Part shown: positions 1 through 9,906 of the stretch, piece by piece
Position numbering within the stretch: position 1 is the stretch's first letter
Layout: each line of letters begins with the position of its first letter
From: JBIKLM01 sp044375105
Lineage (GTDB): Bacteria > Planctomycetota > UBA1135 > GCA-002686595
Direction of reading: 5' to 3'
Assembly: GCA_044375105.1 (NCBI GenBank)
Contig: JBILNK010000013.1
Location: 1 to 40,277 of the forward strand
DNA: 40,277 nt
Made by a program: the position numbers and the translations under genes
The notes under the pieces: generated by a model
What the model saw: only the letters and a program-made list of their open reading frames with translations
Database searches by the model: none
Told to the model about the DNA's origin: nothing

Positions 1-133
1 GCCCCGCAGGTGCCGGCGCCGCCGCAGCAGCGCAGCAGCGGACCCATCAGGTCGCCGGGATTCTCGGCCCGCCCAACGCAGGCTTCCGAGCACGGACATA
101 CCTACAAATCGCTGGAAACGCTACGATCTCCCC

Positions 134-265
134 ATGATCTCCAGCGAAGACAGCCAGCAACCCAGCCTGGCGCACCGAATCGTGAAGTGGATCGCGATCG
201 TTGCGTGCGCGCTCATTTTGCTCATTTTGCTCATCAGCATTGGCGGCGAAAGAGCCCAGCTCTAG
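134..265 (+). CDS. Possible 43-residue single-TM microprotein
   Basis: A short ATG-to-TAG frame encodes about 43 residues. A polar N-terminus (ISSEDSQQPSLAHR) is followed by a basic residue and a continuous hydrophobic stretch at about residues 19-36 (WIAIVACALILLILLISI), then a short polar tail ending ERAQL. The order polar head, hydrophobic helix, short tail is what a genuine small membrane protein looks like, and is unlikely to arise at random in DNA this GC-rich. No strong Shine-Dalgarno is visible and I recognise no family. It faces away from the converging fliJ end and has no visible partner. It could be a chance frame. Confidence 0.4.
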   Translation: MISSEDSQQPSLAHRIVKWIAIVACALILLILLISIGGERAQL

Positions 266-537
266 CTTCAAGATGGCAATACGATGCTTTTCGCAATGAA
301 AGGTGGCCGTCGCGCAGTCAAGATAGGATCGGATCAGGCAGAATCCCGCTGAGCTGGGTACCAGGCAATCCGCACCGGCGTGCCTCCAAAGAACTTCACG
401 AGTCAGTTGCAGGGGCGGCGTATCGGGGAACGGTTGGTATCCAGGCAATCGCCGCCTGAGGGGATCAATCCGCCTGCGACGGCGACCTGCGGGGCGGTGG
501 GGGGGCTGGCGCTGTGGAGGGGCGGCTCAGGCGCAGC
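266..537. other. Non-coding stretch downstream of fliJ
   Basis: No convincing gene is seen between the small ORF and the end of fliJ. Overlapping frames on both strands here have no protein-like composition. A 10-base direct repeat (CCAGGCAATC) occurs twice, near 361 and 441. No clear intrinsic terminator with a T-tract follows fliJ. Confidence 0.5.
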
Positions 538-981
538 TCAGGCGCGGCGGCGGAGTTGGGTTTGGTCGTCGAGTTCGGCTTGGTCGTGGATGGCCAGGGA
601 TTGGGCGTGGTCGCTGGCTTCGCGGTCGCTGAGGCGTTCGAGGGCGCGCAGGTCGGTCAGGGTGGTTTGGTGGCGCAGGTGGGCTTGTTCGACCTTTTCG
701 TTGGCGCTTTGGCGCTCGGCGAACAGGCGGGTGCGCTGGGCCAAAAGGGTTTGGCGGACGGTTTGGTGGGCGAGGGCCTGGGAGGCGGAGAAACGCCCCG
801 GTTCGAGCTGTTGGCGTTCGTGGTCGCGGGCCTCGGCCAGGGCGGCGTCGCTGGCCGCCAGGGCGGCGTCCAGGCGGGCCAGATCGACCTGGGCCAGCTG
901 CAGGGCCAGGCGGGCCTCCTGCTCGAGCAGGGCGCGCACGCGCTGGATGCGCTCCAAGCGGAAGTGGAAGGCGCGTCTCAT
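538..981 (-). CDS. fliJ: Flagellar export protein FliJ
   Basis: This 147-residue, almost wholly helical and highly charged protein is a soluble component of the flagellar type III export apparatus. In the family, FliJ is a coiled-coil stalk inserted in the FliI hexamer ring that helps couple ATP hydrolysis to export and handles chaperones. Visible features are the N-terminal F-x-F-R-L-E-R-I-Q-x-V pattern (FHFRLERIQRV) typical of FliJ, long heptad-like stretches rich in Leu, Ala, Gln and Arg, and a length close to the usual 145-150. The ATG overlaps the fliI stop in an ATGA, implying coupled translation. The sequence is divergent, so the call rests on N-terminal pattern, coiled coil and position after fliI. 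Confidence 0.8.
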   Translation of the reverse strand: MRRAFHFRLERIQRVRALLEQEARLALQLAQVDLARLDAALAASDAALAEARDHERQQLEPGRFSASQALAHQTVRQTLLAQRTRLFAERQSANEKVEQAHLRHQTTLTDLRALERLSDREASDHAQSLAIHDQAELDDQTQLRRRA

Positions 982-2567
982 CGGCCGGCTCCTTTGGCGG
1001 GGCGTTCTTTGTGGGCCTCGGCGCCGCGGGCTTGGGTGGGGGCGGGGCGCGGCGCGGGGGGCGGGTTGGCGCGGGCGTCGTTCGGCTTGGGGGCCGGGGC
1101 GCGGGCCGGGGAGGCAGCGGGGCGCGCCGGCGGCGCCAGTTCGCCGGCCACCAGGCCCAGGGCGCGCTGGGTTTCGGCCAGGTCGGAGCGCTCCTCCAGG
1201 CCCTGCTTCAAGAACAGCTCGATCAGCGGCAGGCGCCCCATGGCGCGGTCGAGGGCCGGGCGCGTGCCGGGCTTGTAAGCGCCGATCTCGACCAGGTCGC
1301 GGCCTTCCTTCCACTGGGCCAGGTCCTCGCGCAGGGCCTGGGCCAGCTGGACCTGTTCGGCGGGCACCAGCTTGTGCATCAAGCGCGACAGGCTCTGCAG
1401 CACGTCGATCGCGGGGAAATGGCCCTTGTGGGCCAGATCGCGCGAGAGGTAGATGTGGCCGTCCAGCAGGCCGCGCAGGGTGTCGGCCACGGGCTCGTTG
1501 GGGTCGTCGCCGTCGAGCAGCACGGTCAAGAGGCCGGTGATGCTGCCGCGCGCCGAGCGGCCCATGCGCTCGACGATCTTGGGGATCGTGGCGAAGAAGC
1601 GCGGCGGGTAGCCGCGCTGGCCCGGCGGCTCCCCGGCGGCCAGGCCGATCTCGCGGCTGGCGGCGGCGAAGCGCGTGATCGAGTCCATCACCAGCAGCAC
1701 GTCGAGGCCCTGGTCGCGGAAGTGTTCGGCCACGGTCAGGGCCACGAAGGGCGCGGTGTAGCGCTCGATCGGCGGGCGGTCGGAGGTCGCCACCACGGTC
1801 ACGGCGCGGCGCTGGCCTTCGACGCCCAGGACCTCGTCGAGGAAGCCACGCACCTCGCGGCCGCGCTCGCCGATCAGGCCCAGCACGATCACGTCGGCGT
1901 CGCTGCCGCGCGCGATCTGCCCGAGCAGCGAGGACTTGCCCACGCCGGAGCCCGCGAAGATGCCCAGGCGTTGGCCGCGGCCCAGGGTGGTCAGGCCGTC
2001 GATGGCGCGCACGCCGGTGCACAGGGGCGCGTCGATCGGCGGGCGGCTGAGGGCCGGGGGCGGTTCGGCCTGCACCGAACGGCGCTGGGCGTGGGCCAGG
2101 GGCGGGCCCTGGTCGAGGGGCTGGCCGAAGCCGTCCAGGGTGCGCCCGAGCAGCTCGTTCGAAACCTCGACCGCGAAGGGCCGGCCGAGGGCCAGGGCGC
2201 GCTGGGTGGGGGCCACGCCGTCGGCGCCGCCGTGGGGCATCAGCAGGGTCGCATCGCGGCGGAAGCCGATCACCTCGGCGCGGATCGGGGGGCGCTCGCG
2301 CTGCACGATCTCGACCAGCTCGCCGATCGCCGCCGGCAGACCGCTGGCTTCGATCAAGAGGCCCGAGACGTGGCTGACCTCGCCGTGGAAACGCGGCTGG
2401 GCCGCCGCCTGGATCAGCGCGCGCCAGCGCTCGGGAGCGGGCGCTTCGAAGCGTGTGGCCGGCGCCGCGGGCGCGGCCGCTCCGGGGGGCAGGCCGGAGG
2501 CCAGGTTCGAGCCGGGCGACGGGGCCGAACGCTGGCCGCGGCGGTCGGGGCGGGTCGGAACGCTCAC
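978..2567 (-). CDS. fliI: Flagellum-specific ATPase FliI
   Basis: This is the F1-beta-like ATPase of the flagellar type III export apparatus, which hydrolyses ATP at the cytoplasmic face of the export gate. The 529-residue protein has a Walker A GSGVGKS at residues 206-212, the conserved LIGERGREV that follows, a Walker B LLVMD at 291-295, and the family signatures RFA, GYPP and SITG. The start chosen is GTG at 2567, overlapping the fliH stop as GTGA; longer upstream frames lie over fliH. Two oddities are a 40-residue Pro/Ala-rich N-terminal segment and a C-terminal tail of about 50 residues (479-529) rich in Pro, Ala and Arg. Typical FliI is about 440 residues, so both tails are extra. Sits between fliH and fliJ. 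Confidence 0.95.
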   Translation of the reverse strand: MSVPTRPDRRGQRSAPSPGSNLASGLPPGAAAPAAPATRFEAPAPERWRALIQAAAQPRFHGEVSHVSGLLIEASGLPAAIGELVEIVQRERPPIRAEVIGFRRDATLLMPHGGADGVAPTQRALALGRPFAVEVSNELLGRTLDGFGQPLDQGPPLAHAQRRSVQAEPPPALSRPPIDAPLCTGVRAIDGLTTLGRGQRLGIFAGSGVGKSSLLGQIARGSDADVIVLGLIGERGREVRGFLDEVLGVEGQRRAVTVVATSDRPPIERYTAPFVALTVAEHFRDQGLDVLLVMDSITRFAAASREIGLAAGEPPGQRGYPPRFFATIPKIVERMGRSARGSITGLLTVLLDGDDPNEPVADTLRGLLDGHIYLSRDLAHKGHFPAIDVLQSLSRLMHKLVPAEQVQLAQALREDLAQWKEGRDLVEIGAYKPGTRPALDRAMGRLPLIELFLKQGLEERSDLAETQRALGLVAGELAPPARPAASPARAPAPKPNDARANPPPAPRPAPTQARGAEAHKERPAKGAGR

Positions 2568-3133
2568 GCGGGGTACTCCGCCGCCAGGGCTTCCTCGATG
2601 GCCGCGAGGCGCTCGTCGAGGGAGCGCACCAGGCGGCCCTGGGGCCCGTCGATGAACAGGCTGCCGCGCGGCAGGCTCGGATCGGGGACCAGCTTGGTGC
2701 CGGCGGAGAAGGGCACCTCGGCCAGGCGCGCGGCGTCCTCGGGGCATAGGTGCACCTCGACCGGGCGGCGCTCGGCCAGGGACGCGCCCAGGGAGCGGCG
2801 CACCAGGGCTTCGAGGTCGTAGCGCCCGCCGGCCAGCTCGGTGCCGAGCAGCTCGCGCACGATGCCGAGGGCCAGGTCCGCGCAGAAGCGCGCCATCTGA
2901 TCCACGGAGGCCCGCGCGTCCGCTTCCAGCGCCGCGACCAGCTGCTCGACCGGCTGGGCCAGCTCGCGCAGGGTGCGCTCGCGGCCGTCGAGCCGCCCGG
3001 CGGCTTCGGCGTGGGCCACGCGGGTCGCCACCAGGGCCGCCAGGGCGTCGTCCGGATCGCCGACCGCCAAGCGGGCCGCGCTGGGCGGACGCAGCAGGTG
3101 GAGCACGGGGAGCGCGGGAGCCGGGCTGCTCAT
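2564..3133 (-). CDS. fliH: Flagellar assembly protein FliH
   Basis: FliH is the peripheral-stalk-like regulator of FliI and docks the ATPase to the C-ring. The 189-residue protein has a variable N-terminus, a central Ala/Glu-rich helical region (about residues 30-95) ending in an FCADLALGIVRELLGTEL segment typical of the FliH/HrpE family, and a C-terminal domain with V-E-V-H-L-C-P-E-D and the GSLFIDGPQGRLVRSLDERL region matching the family ending, where an acidic or basic patch precedes the last helix. It lies between fliG and fliI, with its stop overlapping the fliI GTG start. Its length is slightly under the usual 230. Confidence 0.88.
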   Translation of the reverse strand: MSSPAPALPVLHLLRPPSAARLAVGDPDDALAALVATRVAHAEAAGRLDGRERTLRELAQPVEQLVAALEADARASVDQMARFCADLALGIVRELLGTELAGGRYDLEALVRRSLGASLAERRPVEVHLCPEDAARLAEVPFSAGTKLVPDPSLPRGSLFIDGPQGRLVRSLDERLAAIEEALAAEYPA

Positions 3134-3165
3134 GGGTGTCGGGGGGGCTCGGGGGGAAAGGGGGC

Positions 3166-4191
3166 TCAGCTGACCAGCTCGTCGCCGCCTTTTTGCGGCT
3201 TGAACTCGCCGGCATCGATCAGGGCGCGCACGCCGCGCATGATCTCTTCGCGGGCCTGCAGGACCTCGGACATGGGCAGGGCGCCGGCCAGCTCGCGCTC
3301 CTCGATGACCATGTCTTTGACGCGGCTCGAGAGGTTGCTGGTGACGTTCTCTTCCACGGCCGGGTTGCAGGCCTTGAGGGCGATCGCCAGGGTGCGCGTT
3401 TCAACCGTACCGAGGATCTTCTGCATCGAGCGGCGATCCACGTCGGCGATGTCGTCCCAGGTGAACATGACCTCGCGCACCTCGCGGGCCACCTGGGCCT
3501 CGTCGCGGGCCAGGCCATCGAGCACGCCGCGCTCGAGCTCGCTGGGGGACGCGGCGAGCAGCTCGGCGATGGTCTTGATGCGTTGGCTCTGGGTGCGAGG
3601 CGCTGGGCCCTGCTGCTCCTCCGAAAGGCGCGCTTCGAGCTCGCTGGCCAGCATGGTCAGCACCTCGAAACTGGGCGGATCCAGGCTGGCCATGCGCTTG
3701 ACGATCGCCAGGGCCCGATCGACGAGCCAATCGCCCAGCACGGCCGCCGACAGGGCCGGATCGAGGTGCGCCAGCACCACCGCCACGGCGGCGTCGGATT
3801 CCTTCTCGAGCAGCGTCGAGAGCGCCCGCGGCGAGGCGCCTTCGATGGCCAGGAAGGGGCGCTCGAGCTGCCGCCGGCGCTGGATTTCGGCCAGCACCTC
3901 GCGGGCCTGGCTCTCGCCGAGCCCGGAGGCCAGCAGGCCCTCCAGCTCCTCGCGGCGCGCCGGACGCACGCCCTCCTGACGCCGATCGGCCAGGGCCACG
4001 CGCGCGTAGAGCTCCTTGAGCAGCTCGGGCTTCTCGAAGCCGTCCTCCAGGCCTTCCATGGCCTCGACCACCTCGGGCAACACGTCGTCGCCCAGGTGCG
4101 CCAGGAGCTGCGACGCCTGCGGCCGCTCGAGGCTCAGCAGGAAGGCGGCCACCTTCTGGGGGCCGCTCAGGTCGGCGCGCGCGTCGGCCAT
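3166..4191 (-). CDS. fliG: Flagellar motor switch protein FliG
   Basis: FliG forms the rotor ring that binds FliF, connects to FliM, and meets the stator through charged residues on its C-terminal domain. The 341-residue product has the expected three-part layout. The C-terminal part is clearest: MFTWDDIADVD at about 226-236, then RSMQKIL, LAIALKA and SSRVKDMV, matching the MF-x-F-E-D-L-x-x-L-D and torque-helix region. In the middle domain the usual EHPQ motif, a FliM contact in known FliG proteins, reads EKES at about residues 129-132, so the switch interface may differ. It starts 3 nt after the fliF stop and precedes fliH by 32 nt. Confidence 0.95.
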   Translation of the reverse strand: MADARADLSGPQKVAAFLLSLERPQASQLLAHLGDDVLPEVVEAMEGLEDGFEKPELLKELYARVALADRRQEGVRPARREELEGLLASGLGESQAREVLAEIQRRRQLERPFLAIEGASPRALSTLLEKESDAAVAVVLAHLDPALSAAVLGDWLVDRALAIVKRMASLDPPSFEVLTMLASELEARLSEEQQGPAPRTQSQRIKTIAELLAASPSELERGVLDGLARDEAQVAREVREVMFTWDDIADVDRRSMQKILGTVETRTLAIALKACNPAVEENVTSNLSSRVKDMVIEERELAGALPMSEVLQAREEIMRGVRALIDAGEFKPQKGGDELVS

Positions 4192-4194
4192 CGC

Positions 4195-5769
4195 TCAGCG
4201 CTCCTCGCCCCGGGCCCAGGCGGTCAGCAGTTCGCCGACCTTCTCGGGTTCCTTTTCGAGCAGGCTCTTGACCTTTTCGAGCGCCAGCAGCTCCGGATCG
4301 ACCGTCTGCGGCGCTTCCTGCCCATCGGCGGCCGGCGCCGGCGCTTGGGGGGTCAGCACGGCCTGGCTGGCGGGTCTGGAGCGCCGCAGGGTGGACAGCA
4401 GCACGGCCACGAAGGCCAGGGCGGCCAGGAGCTCGACCCCGTGGGAGAGCAGCAGCTCGAGCCAGACCGGGGTCGGCTCGACGGGCGCCGCGGGCTCGCT
4501 GCCTTCGGCCGTTTCCTTGCTGAAGGGCACCAGGGCCGACTCGAACTGGTCCTGGCGCGCCGGATCGAAGCCGACCGTGGCTTTGACGGCGGTTTCCAAA
4601 GTGGCGCGTTTGGCGGCCAGGCTCTCGTCGAGCCACAGGGACACGCTCATGCGGCGGCGCTGGGGCGCGCGGCGCACGGTCTCGCTGACCACCCGCCCCG
4701 GGGCGTAGGTGCGCTGTTCTTCGGAGGTCTTGCCGATCGCCGGCTCCCCCCCGGACACGCTCGAGTTGCGCGACAGGTCGATCACGGCCTGGTCGTCGAC
4801 GCCGAATTCGTTGGGGTCGGTGATGTTGGAGGGCGTGCCCGCGGCGCCGCCCACTCCGGATGGGCCGAAGACCGGCGTCTGCGTGTTCTTCTTGGTCTCG
4901 CTGACCACGGCGCGCGCCTTGGCGTCGGCCTGGTCCGCCAGGGTCGTGGTCTGGTCCAGGTCCCAGTCGGAGCGCACGGTTACGCGCGCCAGCCCGGGGC
5001 CCAAGATCTCGCTCAAGACCTCGTTGGCCTGGCGAGCCAGGCGAGAATCCTCGTCTTCGGCCTGCTCGGCCCATTCCTCTGCCTGGCGGCGGCCGGAGTC
5101 GAGGTCGCTGCCGTCGAACAGGCTCTTGCCGTTCTGGTCGCTCAGCACCAGGTTCTGGGCCTCGATGCCGAGGCCCAGGCGGATCAGGTCGGCCACGGTG
5201 CGGGCCTGGGAGCGGCTGAGCTCCTGGCCGCGCTCCAGCACCAGCGTCACCGAAGCCGTGGCCGGCAGTTCGCGGCCGAGGCGATCGCGGCCCGGCGACG
5301 AGGTGCGCACGCGCGCCTCGGCGATGAAGTCCTGGTAGGCCAGCATGGCCTCCATGTCCTGCCATTCGCGCTTCTTGGTGAGCTGTTCGCGCTCCTTGGA
5401 GTACAGGAACACGCTGCCCATGCCGGAGCCGCTCTCGGTCAGGATGCCGCGCTCGACGTCGCGCAGCGCGCCGGCCAGCATGACCGCGTTGAAGGCCTTG
5501 GCGCGGTCCTGGCGGTCCACGTAGACCACGAATGGCCGCGGGGGCGCGCTGGCGCGCCAGCGCACGTCCGCGCCGGCCAGGGCCTCGCCGACGCGGGCGA
5601 ATTGGGCATCGTCGAGCTCGCTGGTCAAGACCTCCCAGTCCGGGGTGCTCGACAGGTACAGCCCGGCTCCCAGCACGGCGGCCAAGAGCAGCGCCACGGC
5701 CGCGCCCGCCAGCTTGGCGAACAGGCTGGCGCTCTTGAGCTTTTGAAACAGGGGGGCGAGGAGTTCCAT
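4195..5769 (-). CDS. fliF: Flagellar MS-ring protein FliF
   Basis: FliF makes the MS ring in the inner membrane, the platform for rotor and export gate. The 524-residue protein has an N-terminal TM helix at about 19-40, then a periplasmic part starting YLSSTPDWEVLTSELDD that contains the ring-building motifs. The segment FLYSKEREQLTKKREW followed by LAYQDFIAEARV corresponds to the YscJ/FliF domain. A second TM helix lies near 440-461, and the tail ends in a helix (EKVKSLLEKEPEKVGELLTAW) that fits the FliG-binding C-terminus. Length is close to the usual 550. It lies 13 nt after fliE and 3 nt before fliG, the standard order. Confidence 0.95.
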   Translation of the reverse strand: MELLAPLFQKLKSASLFAKLAGAAVALLLAAVLGAGLYLSSTPDWEVLTSELDDAQFARVGEALAGADVRWRASAPPRPFVVYVDRQDRAKAFNAVMLAGALRDVERGILTESGSGMGSVFLYSKEREQLTKKREWQDMEAMLAYQDFIAEARVRTSSPGRDRLGRELPATASVTLVLERGQELSRSQARTVADLIRLGLGIEAQNLVLSDQNGKSLFDGSDLDSGRRQAEEWAEQAEDEDSRLARQANEVLSEILGPGLARVTVRSDWDLDQTTTLADQADAKARAVVSETKKNTQTPVFGPSGVGGAAGTPSNITDPNEFGVDDQAVIDLSRNSSVSGGEPAIGKTSEEQRTYAPGRVVSETVRRAPQRRRMSVSLWLDESLAAKRATLETAVKATVGFDPARQDQFESALVPFSKETAEGSEPAAPVEPTPVWLELLLSHGVELLAALAFVAVLLSTLRRSRPASQAVLTPQAPAPAADGQEAPQTVDPELLALEKVKSLLEKEPEKVGELLTAWARGEER

Positions 5770-5782
5770 GGAGCCCAGGGCC

Positions 5783-6193
5783 TCAGACGGTCATGCGCAT
5801 GACCTCGCGATAGGCATCGACCAGGCGGTCGCGGATCGCGAGGGTGTAGTTGAAGGTGATGCGTGCGCGCTGCAGGCGCACGGCCAGCTCGGTCGGGCCG
5901 CTGATCTGGCCCGAGACCAGGTCGAGCGGCAGGCGCTCGGCCGAGCGCAGCTCGCGATCGACGGATCCGAGCGCCCCGAGCGGCGAACCCTCCTGGCTGG
6001 CCTCGGCCGCCGTGCCCGCCGCGGGTGTCCGCTGCCGGCCGGACTCGAGCTGGCCGAGACGCGACTCGAAGGCCTCGTCGAGCAGGCCATCGAGGGGCGA
6101 TCCGCCCCCGGAGTGGCCCTGCTCGAGGCGCCGACGCGCGGCTTCCAAGGCGCCTTGCAGCGCGCTGGTGTCGGAGCCGATCGGGCGGGTCAT
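5783..6193 (-). CDS. fliE: Flagellar hook-basal body protein FliE
   Basis: FliE is the export-substrate adapter between the MS ring/export gate and the proximal rod. Of its 136 residues the last 60 are diagnostic: SAERLPLDLVSGQISGPTELAVRLQRARITFNYTLAIRDRLVDAYREVMRMTV matches the FliE pattern with an N-x-x-L-x-x-R-x-x-x-x-x-A-Y-x-E-I-M-R-M-x-V ending. The N-terminal 75 residues are low-complexity (Gly, Ser, Gln) and make the protein longer than the usual 100-110. It lies directly before fliF, as in most flagellar clusters, but is separated from flgC by about 207 nt of GC-rich sequence without a gene. Confidence 0.93.
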   Translation of the reverse strand: MTRPIGSDTSALQGALEAARRRLEQGHSGGGSPLDGLLDEAFESRLGQLESGRQRTPAAGTAAEASQEGSPLGALGSVDRELRSAERLPLDLVSGQISGPTELAVRLQRARITFNYTLAIRDRLVDAYREVMRMTV

Positions 6194-6400
6194 GGCGGGG
6201 CGGGGAAGGCGGGGAGCGGGACGGACGGGGCGGGCGCCGGCGCGGTCCGCGCGCGGCGGGCCGGGGAGCGGATCCGCGGCGCTGGGCTCTGGCGTGGGGC
6301 CGGGGCCCGGCCCCGCGTTGGGCGGAGGGCGGGCCGAGGGCCTGCGGACCGGCCGGGGGTGCGGCCCGAGCGCAGCCTGGGGCGCTCGTGCTTCGGCCGA

Positions 6401-6835
6401 TCAGGAGCGGGCGAACTCGAGCGCGCGCTGGGCCAGGCGCACGAAGCCCTCCTGGGTGCCCAGGTTGGCTTCGTAGGCGCGCATCGAGGTGATCAGATCG
6501 GCCATCTCCGAGAGGGTGTTGACGTTGGGCATCAAGACCTTCCCGGAGTCCGGATCGGCGTCGGGGTGGCCGGGGTCGTAGATCTCCACGAACTGGCTGT
6601 TGGTGTCGTTCTCGATGCGCGCGGCGCGCACGCCGCGCACCTCGGGGCCCTGCTGGCCCTGGCGCAGCAGCGGCTCGAAGACCACCAGCTTGCGCCGGTA
6701 CGGGCCGCCCTCGGGCGTGCGGGTGACCTGGGCGCCGGCGATGTTCTCGGCGATCACGCCCATGCGCACGCGCTCGGCCGAGAGGGCCGTGGCGGCGGTG
6801 CGCAGGGTGCCGAAGAAGCGGTCGATCGATTCCAT
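6401..6835 (-). CDS. flgC: Proximal rod protein FlgC
   Basis: FlgC is a proximal rod subunit that spans the periplasm together with FlgB, FlgF and FliE. The 144-residue sequence has the N-terminal rod signature with MGVIAENIAGAQVTRTPEGGPYRRK, matching the canonical RM-x-x-x-A-x-N-x-A-N-x-x-T-x-x-x-x-P-Y-R-R pattern. It also has the central Y-D-P-x-H-P-D-A-D-x-x-G motif at about residues 84-97, the most FlgC-specific element, and the C-terminal helix with NTLSEMADLITSMRAYEANL. It follows flgB after 45 nt and precedes fliE. The second conserved Asn of ANN/AN is Gly-Ala here, a minor deviation. Confidence 0.95.
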   Translation of the reverse strand: MESIDRFFGTLRTAATALSAERVRMGVIAENIAGAQVTRTPEGGPYRRKLVVFEPLLRQGQQGPEVRGVRAARIENDTNSQFVEIYDPGHPDADPDSGKVLMPNVNTLSEMADLITSMRAYEANLGTQEGFVRLAQRALEFARS

Positions 6836-6880
6836 GGGTCAGCGGTGGGGGGTCACGGGGCCGTGGTCATGAGTCCGCAA

Positions 6881-7240
6881 TCAGCGCTGCAGTCCGATCG
6901 CATCGCGCAGCATGCGATAGTGGCCCTCGATCAGTGTCAGGTAGCTCTCTGCCAGGACGCGGTTCTCCTGCGACGCGCTCTTCTCGAGTTCCGGAATGAC
7001 GTTGTTGCCATCGGTGCGGGACTTGGTGTCGAAGTCCGAAACAACGGCGGCCTCGATCCCACCTAGATCGGTCTCGCCGCGCTGAATGGCGGCCCCCAGG
7101 AGCTCTTCGAAGCGCACCACCTGCCGGCGATAGCCGGGGGTGTTCTGGTTGGCCAGGTTGTTGGCCAGCACGCGCGAGCGCTTGCCTGCCGCGTCCATCA
7201 GGCGCAGCAGCAGGGCTTCCTGGGGACCTTGCAGTTCCAT
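6881..7240 (-). CDS. flgB: Proximal rod protein FlgB
   Basis: FlgB is a proximal rod subunit. The 119-residue protein carries the classical rod/hook N-terminal pattern SRVLANNLANQNTPGYRR at about residues 22-39. After a central linker it ends in a helical segment resembling the D0 C-terminal helix of rod proteins (SQENRVLAESYLTLIEGHYRMLRDAIGL). The size is normal for FlgB. The ATG follows the response-regulator stop by 3 nt, so the structural genes appear to be transcribed with the regulators upstream. flgC comes next. Confidence 0.93.
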   Translation of the reverse strand: MELQGPQEALLLRLMDAAGKRSRVLANNLANQNTPGYRRQVVRFEELLGAAIQRGETDLGGIEAAVVSDFDTKSRTDGNNVIPELEKSASQENRVLAESYLTLIEGHYRMLRDAIGLQR

Positions 7241-7243
7241 CGC

Positions 7244-8670
<1,427 letters not shown>

Positions 8671-8674
<4 letters not shown>

Positions 8675-9906
8675 CGGGGGAGGGTGGCAGCAGAAGGTTG
8701 GCCAACCTGGTTGGCCGCGTTGGACGACGATCCGCTGGTGGTCGGCCAGCGGAACAGGAAGCGTGCGCCGCCCAGTTCTGAGCACCGTGCATCGACAGTC
8801 AGGCTTCCCTGGTGGAGACCGGCGATCGTGTGGGCGAGGGCCAGTCCCAATCCTGTGCCTTCGGCGCGGGTGGTAAAGAACGGTTCGAACAGCTGGGCTT
8901 GGGTCTCTGCGGGCACGCCGGGGCCCTGGTCCTCGACGGCCACGCAGGCCTGGCCCTCCGCGTACCAGGCCCGGATCCGCACGCGGCCGCCGTCCGGCGA
9001 CCAATCCAGGGCGTTTTCGAGCAGGTTGCGCAGGGCCTGGCGCAGCTTGGTGCCGTCGGCGCGGACCCGCAGCGGCGGGCAGTCAACCTCGACCCGCACG
9101 GCGCGGGCCGCGGCGCCGTGGGCCTCGGCCCCGACGGCCAGCTCGGCCAAGAGGCCCTCCAGGGCCACCTCCCCCAGGGCGATCTGGCCCGGGCGGGCGA
9201 AGTGCAGCAGCCCGGTGATGATCCGGTTGGTCTCGGCCACACCCGCGCCGATCAGGTCGGCCCAATGGCGCTCCTTGCTGTCCGCGGGCAGGCGCCGGGC
9301 CAGCAGATCCCCGAAGCCGCCCACGGCGTTGAGCGGATTGCGGATCTCGTGGGCGATACCCGCCGCCATCGTTCCCAGGGCGGCCATCTTGCTGGCGCCC
9401 TGCATGCGCTCTTCGAGTTCGGCCAGGTGCGTCTGGTCGTCGAGGATCTGCAGCAGGCCGCCGGTGGCCCCCGGCAGCCGCACGGAGCGCTCCGCGATCA
9501 CCCGCAGACCCTGCGGCGAGCGCCAGATCAGGCGCCCGGCGGCGTCGGTCTCGGCCTCTTCGCGTAGCCGCGCCCAGGCCAGGCCCAGAGCCTCCGGAGT
9601 GGAACCGAGCAGCGCCACGGCTGCCGGGTTCGAGCGCCGGATCGCGCCATCCGATTGGCGCACGATCACGCCACAGGGCAGCGCCGAGAGCAGTGCGGCC
9701 AGATCGGCGTTGAGGCCATCGACCTCGGCCAGGCGCACGGCCAGGGCGGCGTTGCTGACCGCCAGCTCGCGCTCGATGCGCTGCGCGCGCTGCTCGAGCG
9801 CCTCGTAGCCAGCTAGCAGATCGTTGGCGATGGCAGCGAAGTTGGCTGCCGCCGAAGACAGGGCCTCCAGGGACTCCTGGGGCGCGATCGGGGGGGCTTG
9901 GATCAC
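8671..9906 (-). CDS. Cytoplasmic PAS/histidine kinase (FleS/FlrB type)
   Basis: This 411-residue kinase is the likely partner of the adjacent sigma-54 response regulator. No TM helix is visible, so it should be soluble, like flagellar kinases FleS/FlrB/FlgS that sense assembly state. The layout is an N-terminal coiled coil (about 10-68), a PAS-like domain (about 68-165) and an H-box GIAHEIRNPLNAVGGF with the phospho-accepting His. The catalytic domain follows, with N-box LRNLLENALDWS, G1 EDQGPGVP, F-box FEPFFTT and G2 GTGLGLALA. The start codon is GTG, overlapping the upstream stop as GTGA, and the end overlaps the regulator start as ATGA. Both overlaps suggest tightly coupled expression. The last 25 residues are a low-complexity tail. 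Confidence 0.9.

Noticed and set aside
1..459. Overlapping 149- and 133-residue frames on both strands at the window start
   Set aside because: Neither has protein-like composition or recognised motif; the short TM frame at 134-265 is more credible.
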